42,553 bases of DNA, from contig JAJEGY010000040.1 in the NCBI GenBank assembly GCA_022819585.1, positions 1-42,553 on the forward strand. The letters run 5' to 3'. Below are positions 1 to 7,802 of this stretch, in pieces. Positions within the stretch are counted from its first letter, which is position 1; each line of letters begins with the position of its first letter. The notes under the pieces were generated by a model, which was not told the origin of the DNA, ran no database searches, and saw nothing but the letters and a program-made list of their open reading frames with translations. The DNA comes from Dehalococcoidia bacterium (lineage in GTDB: Bacteria; Chloroflexota; Dehalococcoidia; Lucifugimonadales; Lucifugimonadaceae). Made by a program: the position numbers and the translations under genes.

Positions 1-660
1 TACTGCCCTGGTCCTTGAGCCTCGGTCTTTGTACTTCGACCTCGGCTCCTTCCCTCTCCATCGCCCCTTCGGTTCGAAGAGGACGACCCCGGAGAGGGGT
101 CAGATGCTGCGCAGAACGGTGTGTCAGACCGCTAGCTTCCATATCCAGACGCGGCCCATGTCGCCAGACCATGGGCTTGGTCCGCGGCGCGGTGCTTGGG
201 GACACCGTTCGGAGTACGCCGCCTTCCTTCGATTCACCCTCGCGGGATCCTCTCGCGCTGTAGCCTCCCTCCTGTGATGGGCAGGAGTAGACGTCCGTCG
301 GCTCCACGTGCGGTCTCCCGGCCCTTGGCAACGCATCTCCGTAAAGGAAATGCGCGCTGGCTCGCTTCACGACGCAGGACTGCTGCGCCGCGCTCCGGGA
401 ACTGTGCCTCCCACGCTTAGGCACGGACCCTCGCGGTCTTGCGACGGACTTCCGATCCGCCGTGGGACGCCACCAGAGGACGCGAAGACGCCGCGACTCG
501 TCACGGCTGTCCGCCGTGTCTTTTGTGTCGACTGTTGCCTTCATGTCCTCACGCTTTCTCCCTGTGACCGTCTGGGTCGGGGGGTCTGCACACGTCTGCG
601 CAGCACTGTGTTGCGAGCCGCTAAGCCCGCAGAACTTGTTCACTTGTTGTTTTTATAACG
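1..660. other. GC-rich region rich in hairpins, no recognised gene
   Basis: I see no convincing coding frame: the short open frames here are Arg/Pro/Ser-rich and match no family I know. The stretch is unusually dense in short stems: 17-27 with 38-48 (two mismatches), 67-71 with 75-79, 85-90 with 96-101, 153-159 with 169-175, 269-274 with 282-287, 404-409 with 419-424, 426-429 with 435-438, and 502-507 with 513-518. The last is followed by TCTTTT, so it resembles an intrinsic terminator read on the plus strand. I looked for rRNA, tRNA, tmRNA, RNase P and group II intron domain V signatures by eye on both strands and found none. It may be a structured RNA, a decayed mobile element, or contig-edge sequence. 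Confidence 0.3.
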
Positions 661-765
661 GATGTTGATGGTTGTCAAGTTATTTATGGAAACTATTTTC
701 TAAATATTAGGAAGTCAGAGATGAAAGCACTTGTTGGGCAGTCCGTCTGGCCCCACGTCCGCCCC

Positions 766-806
766 TGCCCTCACCCTAGCCCTCTCCCGCCCAGCGGGAG
801 AGGGGA
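766..806. repeat. REP-like palindrome (CCCTCTCCC family)
   Basis: A perfect 10-bp stem, CCTCTCCCGC at 781-790 with GCGGGAGAGG at 794-803, is preceded by CCCTCACCCTAG. The same consensus occurs in opposite orientation at 39543-39588 and in variants at 4999-5030, 39438-39484 and 42428-42452, so this is a dispersed repeat. The rest of 661-979 holds an AT-rich stretch (about 640-720) and no gene. Confidence 0.75.
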
Positions 807-942
807 CACGTTCATGGCTAGCGAGGTTTTGGTTGAGTGTTTTGGGGGATGGGAGGAGGGTGTGGTTGGGGTGTGCAGGGTTTGGAGGGAGTGATGGTTT
901 TGGAGGGAGTCCGCCGCTCTGCAAAGCGCCTTCGCAACACCT

Positions 943-970
943 CCCCGGGCCGTTCACGAACGGCCCGGGG
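943..970 (-). terminator. hairpin downstream of the enolase-superfamily gene
   Basis: An almost uninterrupted inverted repeat, CCCCGGGCCGTTC (943-955) against GAACGGCCCGGGG (958-970), starts 9 bases past the stop codon of the minus-strand gene ending at 980. The stem is very strong. There is no T-tract after it in the minus direction, so it could stabilise the 3' end or be a weak terminator rather than a canonical intrinsic one. Confidence 0.55.
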
Positions 971-979
971 ATGATGGTG

Positions 980-2134
980 TTAGTGTTCGCTTACTGTGTG
1001 GTTGGCGATCCAGTTGAAGTTGATGTCTTCGCCTAGGCCGGGGGTGGTGGGCATTTGGATCATGCCGTCTTTGCCCATGGGGTCGATGATGTTGTTTAGG
1101 TATTCGGGTGGGGCGTCGTAGTCTACGAAGGGGTGTAGGAGGCCGCGTTCGTACCAGCGTCCGTTGAAGAAGCCTCCTAGGACGGCTAGGTTGCCGGGGC
1201 CGCCGCCGTGGATTTCGCAGTCCATGTTTAGGGACTCTGCGAGGTGGCAGATCTTCATCGAGGGGCCGATGCCTCCGACGTCCATGACGCCGGTGCGGAG
1301 AATGTCGGCGGCTCCGTGGATTGCCCACTCGGCGCGGGAGTGGAACTTGCCCTCGACGAATTCGGGTCCGAGGATAGGGATGTCGAGGTTTTTGGCGAGC
1401 CATACGTATGAGGACATGGAGTGCTCGTCCATCATCTCCTCGTACCAGTAGTAGTTGAGGTCTTGGATGCCTTTGCCGAGTTCGAGGGCTTCGGTGCGGG
1501 AGTACCAGTGGTTGGCATCAAGCATGAGAGGGACGTCGGGACCGACGGCTTCACGGACGGCGGCGCATGCGGCGATGTCCATCTTGACGGAGGGCGCCCA
1601 TGAGACAGGCGGCATCCATGTGTGAAGCTTGATGGCGGTGTATCCGCGGTTGATGAGCCATTCTGCGAAGCGTCCGTAGTCTTCGGGCGTAGCGAGGCCG
1701 TTTTCCATTTCGTCGCCGCACATCGTGGAGCCGTAAGCGGGGACTTTGTCGCGCATTCCGCCGAGGATTTTCCAGACGGGCATGTCGATCTTGCGTCCGA
1801 ACCAGTCCCAGAGAGCGAGTTCGGCAATGGCCAGTGGTCGGTCGGAGAATGCGCCGCCGGAGCCTCGCTGCCAGCGTGCCATTGCCTGCCAGAGGCGCTC
1901 GCGGTCGGTGGCGTCTTGTCCGACGAGGACTTTTTTGATGAAGTTTTCGAGGATTGCGGGCCGGAGGGCGTCGGGTGAGCCGAAGCAGTAGCCGCTGGTG
2001 CCGTCTTCGGTGGTGATAGTCAGGAGAGCGGACTGGGCCTCGTGGGGATCGCCGGGGTGGGCGTGGCCGTCGGTGTCGTGGACGGTGTTGGAGGTGTATG
2101 TGAATGTTGTGACTTTGATGTCGGTGATGATCAT
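980..2134 (-). CDS. mandelate racemase/muconate lactonizing (enolase superfamily) enzyme, probable sugar-acid dehydratase
   Basis: A 384-residue enolase-superfamily protein: an N-terminal capping domain (about 1-125) and a TIM barrel (about 130-345). Members abstract a proton alpha to a carboxylate and stabilise an Mg-bound enediolate. Visible active-site elements are K169-x-H171 at the end of the second barrel strand, metal ligands D206 (LMLDANHW), E232 (YWYEE) and E258 (LGPEF), and the D285/H309 dyad (DVGGIG and CEIHGGG). This pattern fits the mandelate racemase subgroup, many of which are acid-sugar dehydratases. The second residue of the usual KxK motif is His, so substrate cannot be assigned by analogy. 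The ATG at 2134 has no clear Shine-Dalgarno sequence. The gene stands alone; its divergent neighbour is unrelated. Family is sure, substrate is unknown. Confidence 0.9.
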   Translation of the reverse strand: MIITDIKVTTFTYTSNTVHDTDGHAHPGDPHEAQSALLTITTEDGTSGYCFGSPDALRPAILENFIKKVLVGQDATDRERLWQAMARWQRGSGGAFSDRPLAIAELALWDWFGRKIDMPVWKILGGMRDKVPAYGSTMCGDEMENGLATPEDYGRFAEWLINRGYTAIKLHTWMPPVSWAPSVKMDIAACAAVREAVGPDVPLMLDANHWYSRTEALELGKGIQDLNYYWYEEMMDEHSMSSYVWLAKNLDIPILGPEFVEGKFHSRAEWAIHGAADILRTGVMDVGGIGPSMKICHLAESLNMDCEIHGGGPGNLAVLGGFFNGRWYERGLLHPFVDYDAPPEYLNNIIDPMGKDGMIQMPTTPGLGEDINFNWIANHTVSEH

Positions 2135-2359
2135 TTGGGGGTTGGCTTTCTCTGCGGGTTTTGGTGCTCTAGTGATGTTAGATCTTACTGGGATGTTCGG
2201 GGGTGGACGGCAAGTAAATCGTGGACAAAATGTAAGATACGTCTGCGCATCTGCCGAACTATTGCCCGAACAATTGAACGGACGACAGGACTAGTCGCGC
2301 GGAACGCTGGGATATTTCTCAACACATCGACATCACCTTGGAGTCTTCCAAAAAAATCA

Positions 2360-2812
2360 ATGCCAAACTGGATCACAGGAGTATTGGTGACAGCGGCATT
2401 CATAGCCGGGTATTGGCTCGCGGTCTGGGATTTCGATCGAGAGATAGAAAATCTCGGACCGGAAATTTCGGCCACCGTTGAGGCAACGGGCGAGGAAATC
2501 GCAGAGAAATTCGACGACGTAATTGATGATTTCGAGTCTGCCCTGAACTTGAACAACGCGTTCCTTCGCGGGTACCGGTGTCTCGTGAACGCTGTTGATA
2601 ATCCTGACCGTTGGGAGGAAATACGAAGCGCGTTGAATCGGGGCAGTACGCATCTTCAAAGTGTCGAGACCGACGATCCCAGTGACTATCGGTTCGTGGC
2701 AGAGGCATTGAACAGCGAACTAAACTCACTGAATTGCACCGGATTTGATACCGAAGATGTTGATATGGTACCGTCGCCTTCGCGATTGATTACCGAGGAA
2801 ACTGGAGAGTGA
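2360..2812 (+). CDS. small membrane-anchored protein of unknown function
   Basis: I do not recognise this 150-residue protein. The frame is open from further upstream, but the ATG at 2360 starts a typical N-terminal membrane anchor (about residues 4-24, ITGVLVTAAFIAGYWLAVW) followed by an acidic, soluble, mostly helical part (EIENLGPEISATVEATGEE and so on) with two cysteines. This topology, a short cytoplasmic start and one membrane helix, is the reason for choosing that start. No good Shine-Dalgarno sequence is seen. It converges with, and directly abuts, the small ORF that follows mutS. Minus-strand frames overlap the same bases but have less protein-like composition. Confidence 0.5.
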   Translation: MPNWITGVLVTAAFIAGYWLAVWDFDREIENLGPEISATVEATGEEIAEKFDDVIDDFESALNLNNAFLRGYRCLVNAVDNPDRWEEIRSALNRGSTHLQSVETDDPSDYRFVAEALNSELNSLNCTGFDTEDVDMVPSPSRLITEETGE

Positions 2813-2968
2813 TCACTCGAGGTACTTTTTTGCGAGCGTTTGGTAACGCGGATCGACACGATGCGCCGGACGGAATTTCCCCTTCCATCGCGTAGCGAAG
2901 GTTTGGGAGCGGTCGTTCCTAGACCGAGATAAAAGGACTTGCAATACCCTAAACATCTCTCTGATCAT
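2813..2968 (-). CDS. small basic protein, start-stop coupled to mutS
   Basis: A 51-residue frame begins with an ATG (2968-2966) that overlaps the TGA stop of mutS (2967-2965) as ATGA, the usual arrangement for translational coupling. The protein is short and basic, with a C-terminal part reading RWKGKFRPAHRVDPRYQTL and ending in KKYLE. Its stop lies directly next to the stop of the convergent plus-strand gene. I do not recognise a family. The tail is reminiscent of C-termini of small antitoxin-like proteins, but that is only an impression. The coupling and tight packing are the main support for it being real. Confidence 0.45.
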   Translation of the reverse strand: MIREMFRVLQVLLSRSRNDRSQTFATRWKGKFRPAHRVDPRYQTLAKKYLE

Positions 2969-5655
2969 AGCTCTTTTTTGGCCGCTTGTTTTAGTTCGTA
3001 GAGACGGTTCAACGCCTCAATCGGCGTTAGGTTGTCGATGTCTAGTTCGGAGATGGTGCGTAGGAAATCGGTGTTGTTTGGGGTGTTGAAGAGGTCTAGC
3101 TGGAGGTGGTCTTGGGGGGATTGGGTTTGGGCGGCGTTGCTGGTGTGGTTTTCTAGTTCGGTTAGGAGTTCTCGGGCGCGTTCTACTACTGGGGATGGCA
3201 TTCCGGCTAGCTGGGCTACGTGGATGCCGTAGGAGCGGTCGGCGCCGCCTTGGACTATTCGGTAGAGGAACTGGATGGCGTCGCCTTCTTCGGCTACGGC
3301 TACTCGGAGGTTGCGTGCTCGTGGGAGGGTGTCGCCTAGGGCGGTCATTTCGTGGTAGTGGGTTGCGAAGAGGGTCCTGCAGCCTAGCGCGGGGTTGTTG
3401 TGGATGAACTCGGCTACGGCTCGGGCGATGGCTAGGCCGTCGTAGGTTGAGGTGCCGCGTCCGATCTCGTCTAGGATGGCTAGGGAGCGTGGTGTTGCTT
3501 GGTTGAGGATTCCAGCGGTCTCGACCATCTCTACCATGAATGTTGAGCGTCCGCCGGCGATGTCGTCGGAGATTCCGATGCGTGTGAAGATGCGGTCTAC
3601 GATGCCGATACGTGCGAATTTGGCGGGGACGAAGCTGCCGATCTGGGCGAGGATTGTGAGGATTGCGGCTTGCCGGATGTAGGTTGACTTGCCGGACATG
3701 TTGGGTCCAGTGATGATGAGGAGTTGGTTCTCGGAGTTGGATGCGTGGATGTCGTTGGGGACGAAGCGTCCGTATCCTAGCACATCTTCGACGACGGGGT
3801 GGCGTCCATCTTCGATTTGGAGGAGGTCGCCGTTGTCGATGAAAGGCAGGGTCCAGTCGTTTTCGGCTGCGACGCGGGCTAGTGCAAGGCAGACGTCGAT
3901 GTTTGCGATGGCCTGAGCGGTGCGCATGATTGCGGCGGCGTGTTCGGCGACCTGCTGGCAGACGCGGCGATAGATGGACTGCTCCAGTTCGGTGATCTGG
4001 TCGGCAGCTCGGAGGACCTGATTTTCGAGGTCTTTGAGTTCGGGGGTGATGAAGCGTTCGGCGTTGACGAGGGTCTGTCTGCGTTCGAACTCTGGGGGAA
4101 CTTTGTCGAGGTGAGAGCGGGAGACTTCGATGTAGTAGCCGAAGACTCGGTTGTGGCCGACACGGAGGTTGGGGATGCCTGAAGATTCGCGTGCTTCGGC
4201 TTCGATGGCGGCGATGCCGGAGCGGGCGCGGGATGCTGTTGAGCGGAGGTCGTCGAGGTCGTGGTCGAAGTCGGGCTTGATCATGCCGCCATCGGATGTG
4301 CGGAACGGGGGATCTTCGACTATTGCGCGGTCGATGAGGTCTCGGACTTCATTGTGGGAGGCGGCGCCCTCAAAGAGAGGTGAGATAGGGGCGTCGGTCT
4401 GGGAGTCTATGGTGAGTTCTCGGAGTGTCGGCGCTTTGTCTAGGCCGCGGAAGAGTTGGCGCAGTTCCCGTGGTTCAGATTGGCCGAGAGTCAGGCGGTT
4501 CACTAGACGTGCCAGATCAGGAATGTTGTTGAGAGTTTGGTCTAGGGATGAGCGGAGGGTTGAGTTGTTGAAGAGGGAATTTACAGCTAGTTGACGGGTG
4601 TTGAGTTCGTCAAGATCTGTGAGGGGCGCGGAGAGCCAGTCTCGGAGCAGACGTGCTCCCATTGGGGTGCGGGTGGTATCGAGAGTCGAGAGGAGAGTTG
4701 GGCCGCCTTCGATGGTTGGGGTCAGGACTTCCAAGTCGCGGAGCGCGGCCGCAGGGATGTGCATGTAGCGGTCAGGGCGATGTCGGCGAAGAGTTTTGAT
4801 GAATGGGAGTCGGCCGATCTGGGTCTGGGCGAGGAAGTCGATAGCTGATGCGGCAGCGATGGCGGCTAGTGGTTGATTGGTGAGATCGAATGGTTCGAGG
4901 GTGTCGGTGTTGAAGTGTGATTTGAGGCTGTCGGCAGCTAGTTCTGCGTCGAGAGTGGATTCGTCTAGGGATCGGATCGTGGTTTTGCTTAAGGCGGTCC
5001 TCCCCCTGCCCCCTCCTGAGGGAGGGGGTGATTCTGCGGTGATGTCGTCGAGGAGGATGCGACTGTTGGTGTCGACTAGGATTTCTGCGGGTTCGAGGCG
5101 TTCGAGGTGGTCGATGATGTTTGCGGCGGGTAGTTCCATTGCGGCGAATTCGCCGGTGGATGCTTCGAGCCATGCTAGGCCAGCGTTTCGGCCTTCAATT
5201 ACGCAGGCGGCTAGGTAGTTGTGTTTGGACTGCTCTAGGAGGGATTGGTCAAGGACAGTGCCGGGTGTAACGATGCGGACTACTGCCCTATCGACGATGC
5301 CTTCGGAGTTTGGTTCGCTAGTCGTCTGTTCGGCGATGGCGATCTTGATGCCGGATGCGACTAGGCGGGGAAGATGGGTGTCGAGGGAGTGATATGGGAT
5401 GCCTGCGAGTGCGGATTTTTGTCCGCCGCCGATGTCGCGGGAGGTGAGGGCTACGTCGAGGAGTTTTGAGAGGGTACGGGCGTCTTCGTCGAAGCACTCG
5501 TAGAAGTCGCCCATGCGGAATAGGAGGAGTGAATCGGCGTGTTTGGCTTTGAATTGGAGGTATTGACGACGGCCGGGGGATAGTCTGCGACGTGATGCGC
5601 GACGGGAATTGGAGCGCGCGGGAGTAGTCGATTGCTGGTCGGCGATAGTCGTCAT
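2965..5655 (-). CDS. mutS: DNA mismatch repair protein MutS
   Basis: MutS recognises mismatches and small loops and starts methyl-independent or MutL-dependent repair. The 896-residue protein has the mismatch-binding motif GDFYE (F51, E53), Walker A GPNMSGKST (650-658), Walker B LAILDEIGRGTS with D729/E730, and the ATHYHEM motif after it. The longest frame uses a TTG at 5721 that lies within the upstream terminator hairpin, so I prefer the ATG at 5655 (MTTIADQQ). The first ~33 residues form a basic Ser/Arg-rich extension not typical of MutS. Residues about 209-221 (SPPPSGGGRGRT) are encoded by a REP-like palindrome in the connector domain. No mutL is nearby. A 51-codon ORF follows with an ATGA overlap. 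Confidence 0.95.
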   Translation of the reverse strand: MTTIADQQSTTPARSNSRRASRRRLSPGRRQYLQFKAKHADSLLLFRMGDFYECFDEDARTLSKLLDVALTSRDIGGGQKSALAGIPYHSLDTHLPRLVASGIKIAIAEQTTSEPNSEGIVDRAVVRIVTPGTVLDQSLLEQSKHNYLAACVIEGRNAGLAWLEASTGEFAAMELPAANIIDHLERLEPAEILVDTNSRILLDDITAESPPPSGGGRGRTALSKTTIRSLDESTLDAELAADSLKSHFNTDTLEPFDLTNQPLAAIAAASAIDFLAQTQIGRLPFIKTLRRHRPDRYMHIPAAALRDLEVLTPTIEGGPTLLSTLDTTRTPMGARLLRDWLSAPLTDLDELNTRQLAVNSLFNNSTLRSSLDQTLNNIPDLARLVNRLTLGQSEPRELRQLFRGLDKAPTLRELTIDSQTDAPISPLFEGAASHNEVRDLIDRAIVEDPPFRTSDGGMIKPDFDHDLDDLRSTASRARSGIAAIEAEARESSGIPNLRVGHNRVFGYYIEVSRSHLDKVPPEFERRQTLVNAERFITPELKDLENQVLRAADQITELEQSIYRRVCQQVAEHAAAIMRTAQAIANIDVCLALARVAAENDWTLPFIDNGDLLQIEDGRHPVVEDVLGYGRFVPNDIHASNSENQLLIITGPNMSGKSTYIRQAAILTILAQIGSFVPAKFARIGIVDRIFTRIGISDDIAGGRSTFMVEMVETAGILNQATPRSLAILDEIGRGTSTYDGLAIARAVAEFIHNNPALGCRTLFATHYHEMTALGDTLPRARNLRVAVAEEGDAIQFLYRIVQGGADRSYGIHVAQLAGMPSPVVERARELLTELENHTSNAAQTQSPQDHLQLDLFNTPNNTDFLRTISELDIDNLTPIEALNRLYELKQAAKKEL
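4999..5030. repeat. REP-like palindrome inside mutS
   Basis: Stem CCCCCTCC (5009-5016) with GGAGGGGG (5021-5028), loop TGAG. The 20-base arm beginning at 5000 (CTCCCCCTGCCCCCTCCTGA) is found as its reverse complement at about 39450-39469, outside any gene. Here it is read through in frame by mutS, giving a Ser/Pro/Gly/Arg-rich insert. Confidence 0.8.
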
Positions 5656-5719
5656 GGGTTCTGCACGCGATTTTAGATGCGTACTGATCGATGAAAGCTT
5701 CTGGCAGCAAGAAAGGAGC

Positions 5720-5756
5720 AAAAACGCCCCTCGGCAGCGAACCGAGGGGCGTTTTT
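5720..5756 (-). terminator. strong intrinsic terminator, probably bidirectional
   Basis: Stem ACGCCCCTCGG (5724-5734) with CCGAGGGGCGT (5742-5752), loop of 7. It is flanked by AAAA on the left and TTTTT on the right, so it has a T-tract in both directions. It lies 24 bases past the stop of the minus-strand lipoprotein gene and ends the ABC importer operon. It also separates that operon from mutS. Confidence 0.9.
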
Positions 5757-5780
5757 GCTTACCGAGTTAACGGTTGGCGG

Positions 5781-7727
5781 CTATTCCACAGGTTCCAAGT
5801 TGAGGAAGATGTGGAGGCCGGTGCGATGCCAGAATCCCTCGTGGACGTACTGGTTGTCGTTGTGAGGCCATGATTCCTCTGTCCAGTAGGTAGTGTTCAT
5901 CGGCAACGTGATAATCGTTGACGTGAGCGGGATGTCGGGCAGCTCGGGAAGCCAGATCTCCATCGCCTTGCGGTAGAGCGGCAGAACGCCGGGGCTGTCT
6001 TCCGGCAGCGCGGTCATCTGCTCGACGTAGGAGTCGAACTCTTCGTTGCACCAGCGGTAGAAGCCCGGGTACGCGATGAACCCGATCTCACCCTCGGTCA
6101 CGAGTTCGCAGCGGTATCCCTTTAGTACGGGCTCAGGGTCGACCATCGAGCCGTGACCCCAGATGAATCCATCGGCGTGACCTTGGAAGATCTGGTCGAT
6201 GAAGTCGGTCGGGGTTGAGAAGCTGGCGTCGAATCCGCCACGCCGCAGGTTCTGTGTGACGACCGGCGCGGCTGGCGTAGTGGACGGGTGCTGCGGGAAG
6301 GTCACGATGTGAATCTTCACGCGTTCGCCGTCTTTGACCCAGAAGCCTTCGCCGTCTCGGGTGTAGCCTTCGCCTTCCATGAGGGCGGCTGACTTGTCAG
6401 GGTTGTACTCGCTGGTGTCGTATGTCTCGAGCAGGTCGGCGACTTCGTCGTGGTACTTCTGCATGGGCGCGTAGTACGGCCACGGCAACTGCTGCACGAT
6501 CTGACCGCCACCGAAACCGAACTCGATGACCTCGTCACGGTTAATGGAGTACGAGATCGCCCATCGGACGTTCTTGTTGTCGAACGGAGGTCGCTTGGTG
6601 TTTAGACCAAGTCCTACAGGCCACCAGTCTTCATATCCGAACGGTGCTTCGCCGTAGTAGTGCGTCGTCATGTTCGGGTTTTGGGCGACGACGGCCTTGT
6701 AGTTGGGCACCGTCAGCGAGAAAGCCATGTCGATCTCGTTGGTGATGAGGAGCTGCGCCATGGTGATCTCGTTCATGCCGGGCAGGAAGATCAGGCGCTC
6801 GACCTCGGGGAGATCGTGGAATCCGATCTTTGCGGCCCACCAGTCGTCCCGGCGGTCCCAGATCTTCTTCTCGACGTCGGTGTGGACTAGGCGGTATGGT
6901 CCGGTGACCACAGGCCAGCCCTTTTCAGGGTCGTAGTGGGAGAACGTTGCGATCTCGTCGTCCGGCACGTTTTCGAAGATGTGCTTGGGAATCCACGGGA
7001 CGCCGATGTCGGCGCGGAAGATCAGTAGGTCCCAGACGTATCGCGGCGAGGGGCCGGTGAACGAGATGTGGACCGTGTGATCGTCGATCGCGGTTGCTTC
7101 GTCGGTCCATTGGTTTACCGCTCCGTGACGGTCTGACAACGGGTTGGTGTTAGCCATGTTGAGCGTGTAGGCGACGTCGTGGGCGGTGAACGGTGTTCCG
7201 TCGCTCCATTCGACGCCTTCGCGGATGTTGACCGTCACGCCCGTGTATCCGTCGTCATACTCGTAGTCGGTGGCCATCCAAGGGATGAGTTCGCCGGTGA
7301 GCATGTTGAAGTAGAAGAGCCCTTCGCTGGCAGCCTGGTAAAGACCGCTACGAGAGAGGCCTGGGGCGTGAGCGTTGAACTGTTCGATGTCGGTGAAGGC
7401 GCCGGGGTGCTCACCGCCGAGGCCGGCCATGATGAGGGTCCGGTTTCGGGGTACGTCTTGGTAGCCGAGAGGCACTGGTGTCGGGGTAACTTCGACCTCG
7501 ACCGCGACCTCTTTCTCGACGACCTTTTCAACCTCGACCTCTTTGACGACCTCAACTTCCTTCTCGACCTCAACCTCCTTGACGACCTCGACCTCCTTGA
7601 CGACTTCGACTGGGACCTCGCGTGTAACCTCCACGATGGTCTCGCTGCCGCAAGCAAGTGCGAACGTCATGGTAGACAGCATCATCGCTAATACGATCAG
7701 CGGTAAGATGCGTTTGGTTTTAGGCAT
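5781..7727 (-). CDS. ABC transporter substrate-binding lipoprotein, peptide/nickel (family 5) type
   Basis: This 648-residue lipoprotein captures the substrate (oligopeptide, nickel chelate or related) for the importer encoded upstream. The start is fixed by a GAGGAGGA Shine-Dalgarno sequence 5 to 6 bases before the ATG at 7727. Residues 1-26 form a lipoprotein signal peptide with lipobox ALAC, so C26 would be lipidated and the protein tethered outside the membrane. Residues 29-80 are a Val/Glu/Lys repeat tether. The rest is an SBP family 5 fold, with segments such as NIREGVEWSDGTPFTAHDVA and AISYSINRDEVI typical of the family. It is the last gene of a five-gene operon, 75 bases after the second ATPase, and is followed by a strong terminator. 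Its own SD suggests high translation. Confidence 0.93.
   Translation of the reverse strand: MPKTKRILPLIVLAMMLSTMTFALACGSETIVEVTREVPVEVVKEVEVVKEVEVEKEVEVVKEVEVEKVVEKEVAVEVEVTPTPVPLGYQDVPRNRTLIMAGLGGEHPGAFTDIEQFNAHAPGLSRSGLYQAASEGLFYFNMLTGELIPWMATDYEYDDGYTGVTVNIREGVEWSDGTPFTAHDVAYTLNMANTNPLSDRHGAVNQWTDEATAIDDHTVHISFTGPSPRYVWDLLIFRADIGVPWIPKHIFENVPDDEIATFSHYDPEKGWPVVTGPYRLVHTDVEKKIWDRRDDWWAAKIGFHDLPEVERLIFLPGMNEITMAQLLITNEIDMAFSLTVPNYKAVVAQNPNMTTHYYGEAPFGYEDWWPVGLGLNTKRPPFDNKNVRWAISYSINRDEVIEFGFGGGQIVQQLPWPYYAPMQKYHDEVADLLETYDTSEYNPDKSAALMEGEGYTRDGEGFWVKDGERVKIHIVTFPQHPSTTPAAPVVTQNLRRGGFDASFSTPTDFIDQIFQGHADGFIWGHGSMVDPEPVLKGYRCELVTEGEIGFIAYPGFYRWCNEEFDSYVEQMTALPEDSPGVLPLYRKAMEIWLPELPDIPLTSTIITLPMNTTYWTEESWPHNDNQYVHEGFWHRTGLHIFLNLEPVE
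7488..7643 (-). repeat. in-frame Val-Glu-Lys coding repeat in the lipoprotein
   Basis: Fifty-two codons just after the lipidated cysteine encode degenerate repeats of EVEVVK and EVEVEK. At the DNA level they are repeats of GAGGTCGAGGT-type words. Similar Val-rich charged tethers are common in Chloroflexota binding lipoproteins (general knowledge). The region probably works as an extended spacer between membrane and binding domain and is prone to slippage. Confidence 0.85.
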
Positions 7728-7802
7728 TTGATGTTCCTCCTCTTGTGGTTTCATTTGCCTGTGATTTTTGTTGTTGGTGAACATAGCAAGATCCTGATTC
7801 AG

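Noticed and set aside
1..660. rRNA, RNase P, tmRNA or group II intron RNA
   Set aside because: I looked for the signature words of each on both strands (for example GAGGAAAGUCC of RNase P and the domain V hairpin) and found none.
715..957. 80-codon minus-strand frame
   Set aside because: It is a reading of the REP-like palindrome and low-complexity flank (Pro/Asn/Leu-rich) and has no family-like pattern.
5656..5721. Longer MutS from the TTG at 5721
   Set aside because: The start would fall at the edge of the upstream terminator hairpin, lacks an SD, and adds 22 residues not expected in MutS.
7179..7691. 170-codon plus-strand frame opposite the lipoprotein gene
   Set aside because: It mirrors the Val-Glu-Lys repeats (Asp/Leu-rich antisense) and is explained by codon bias of the real gene.
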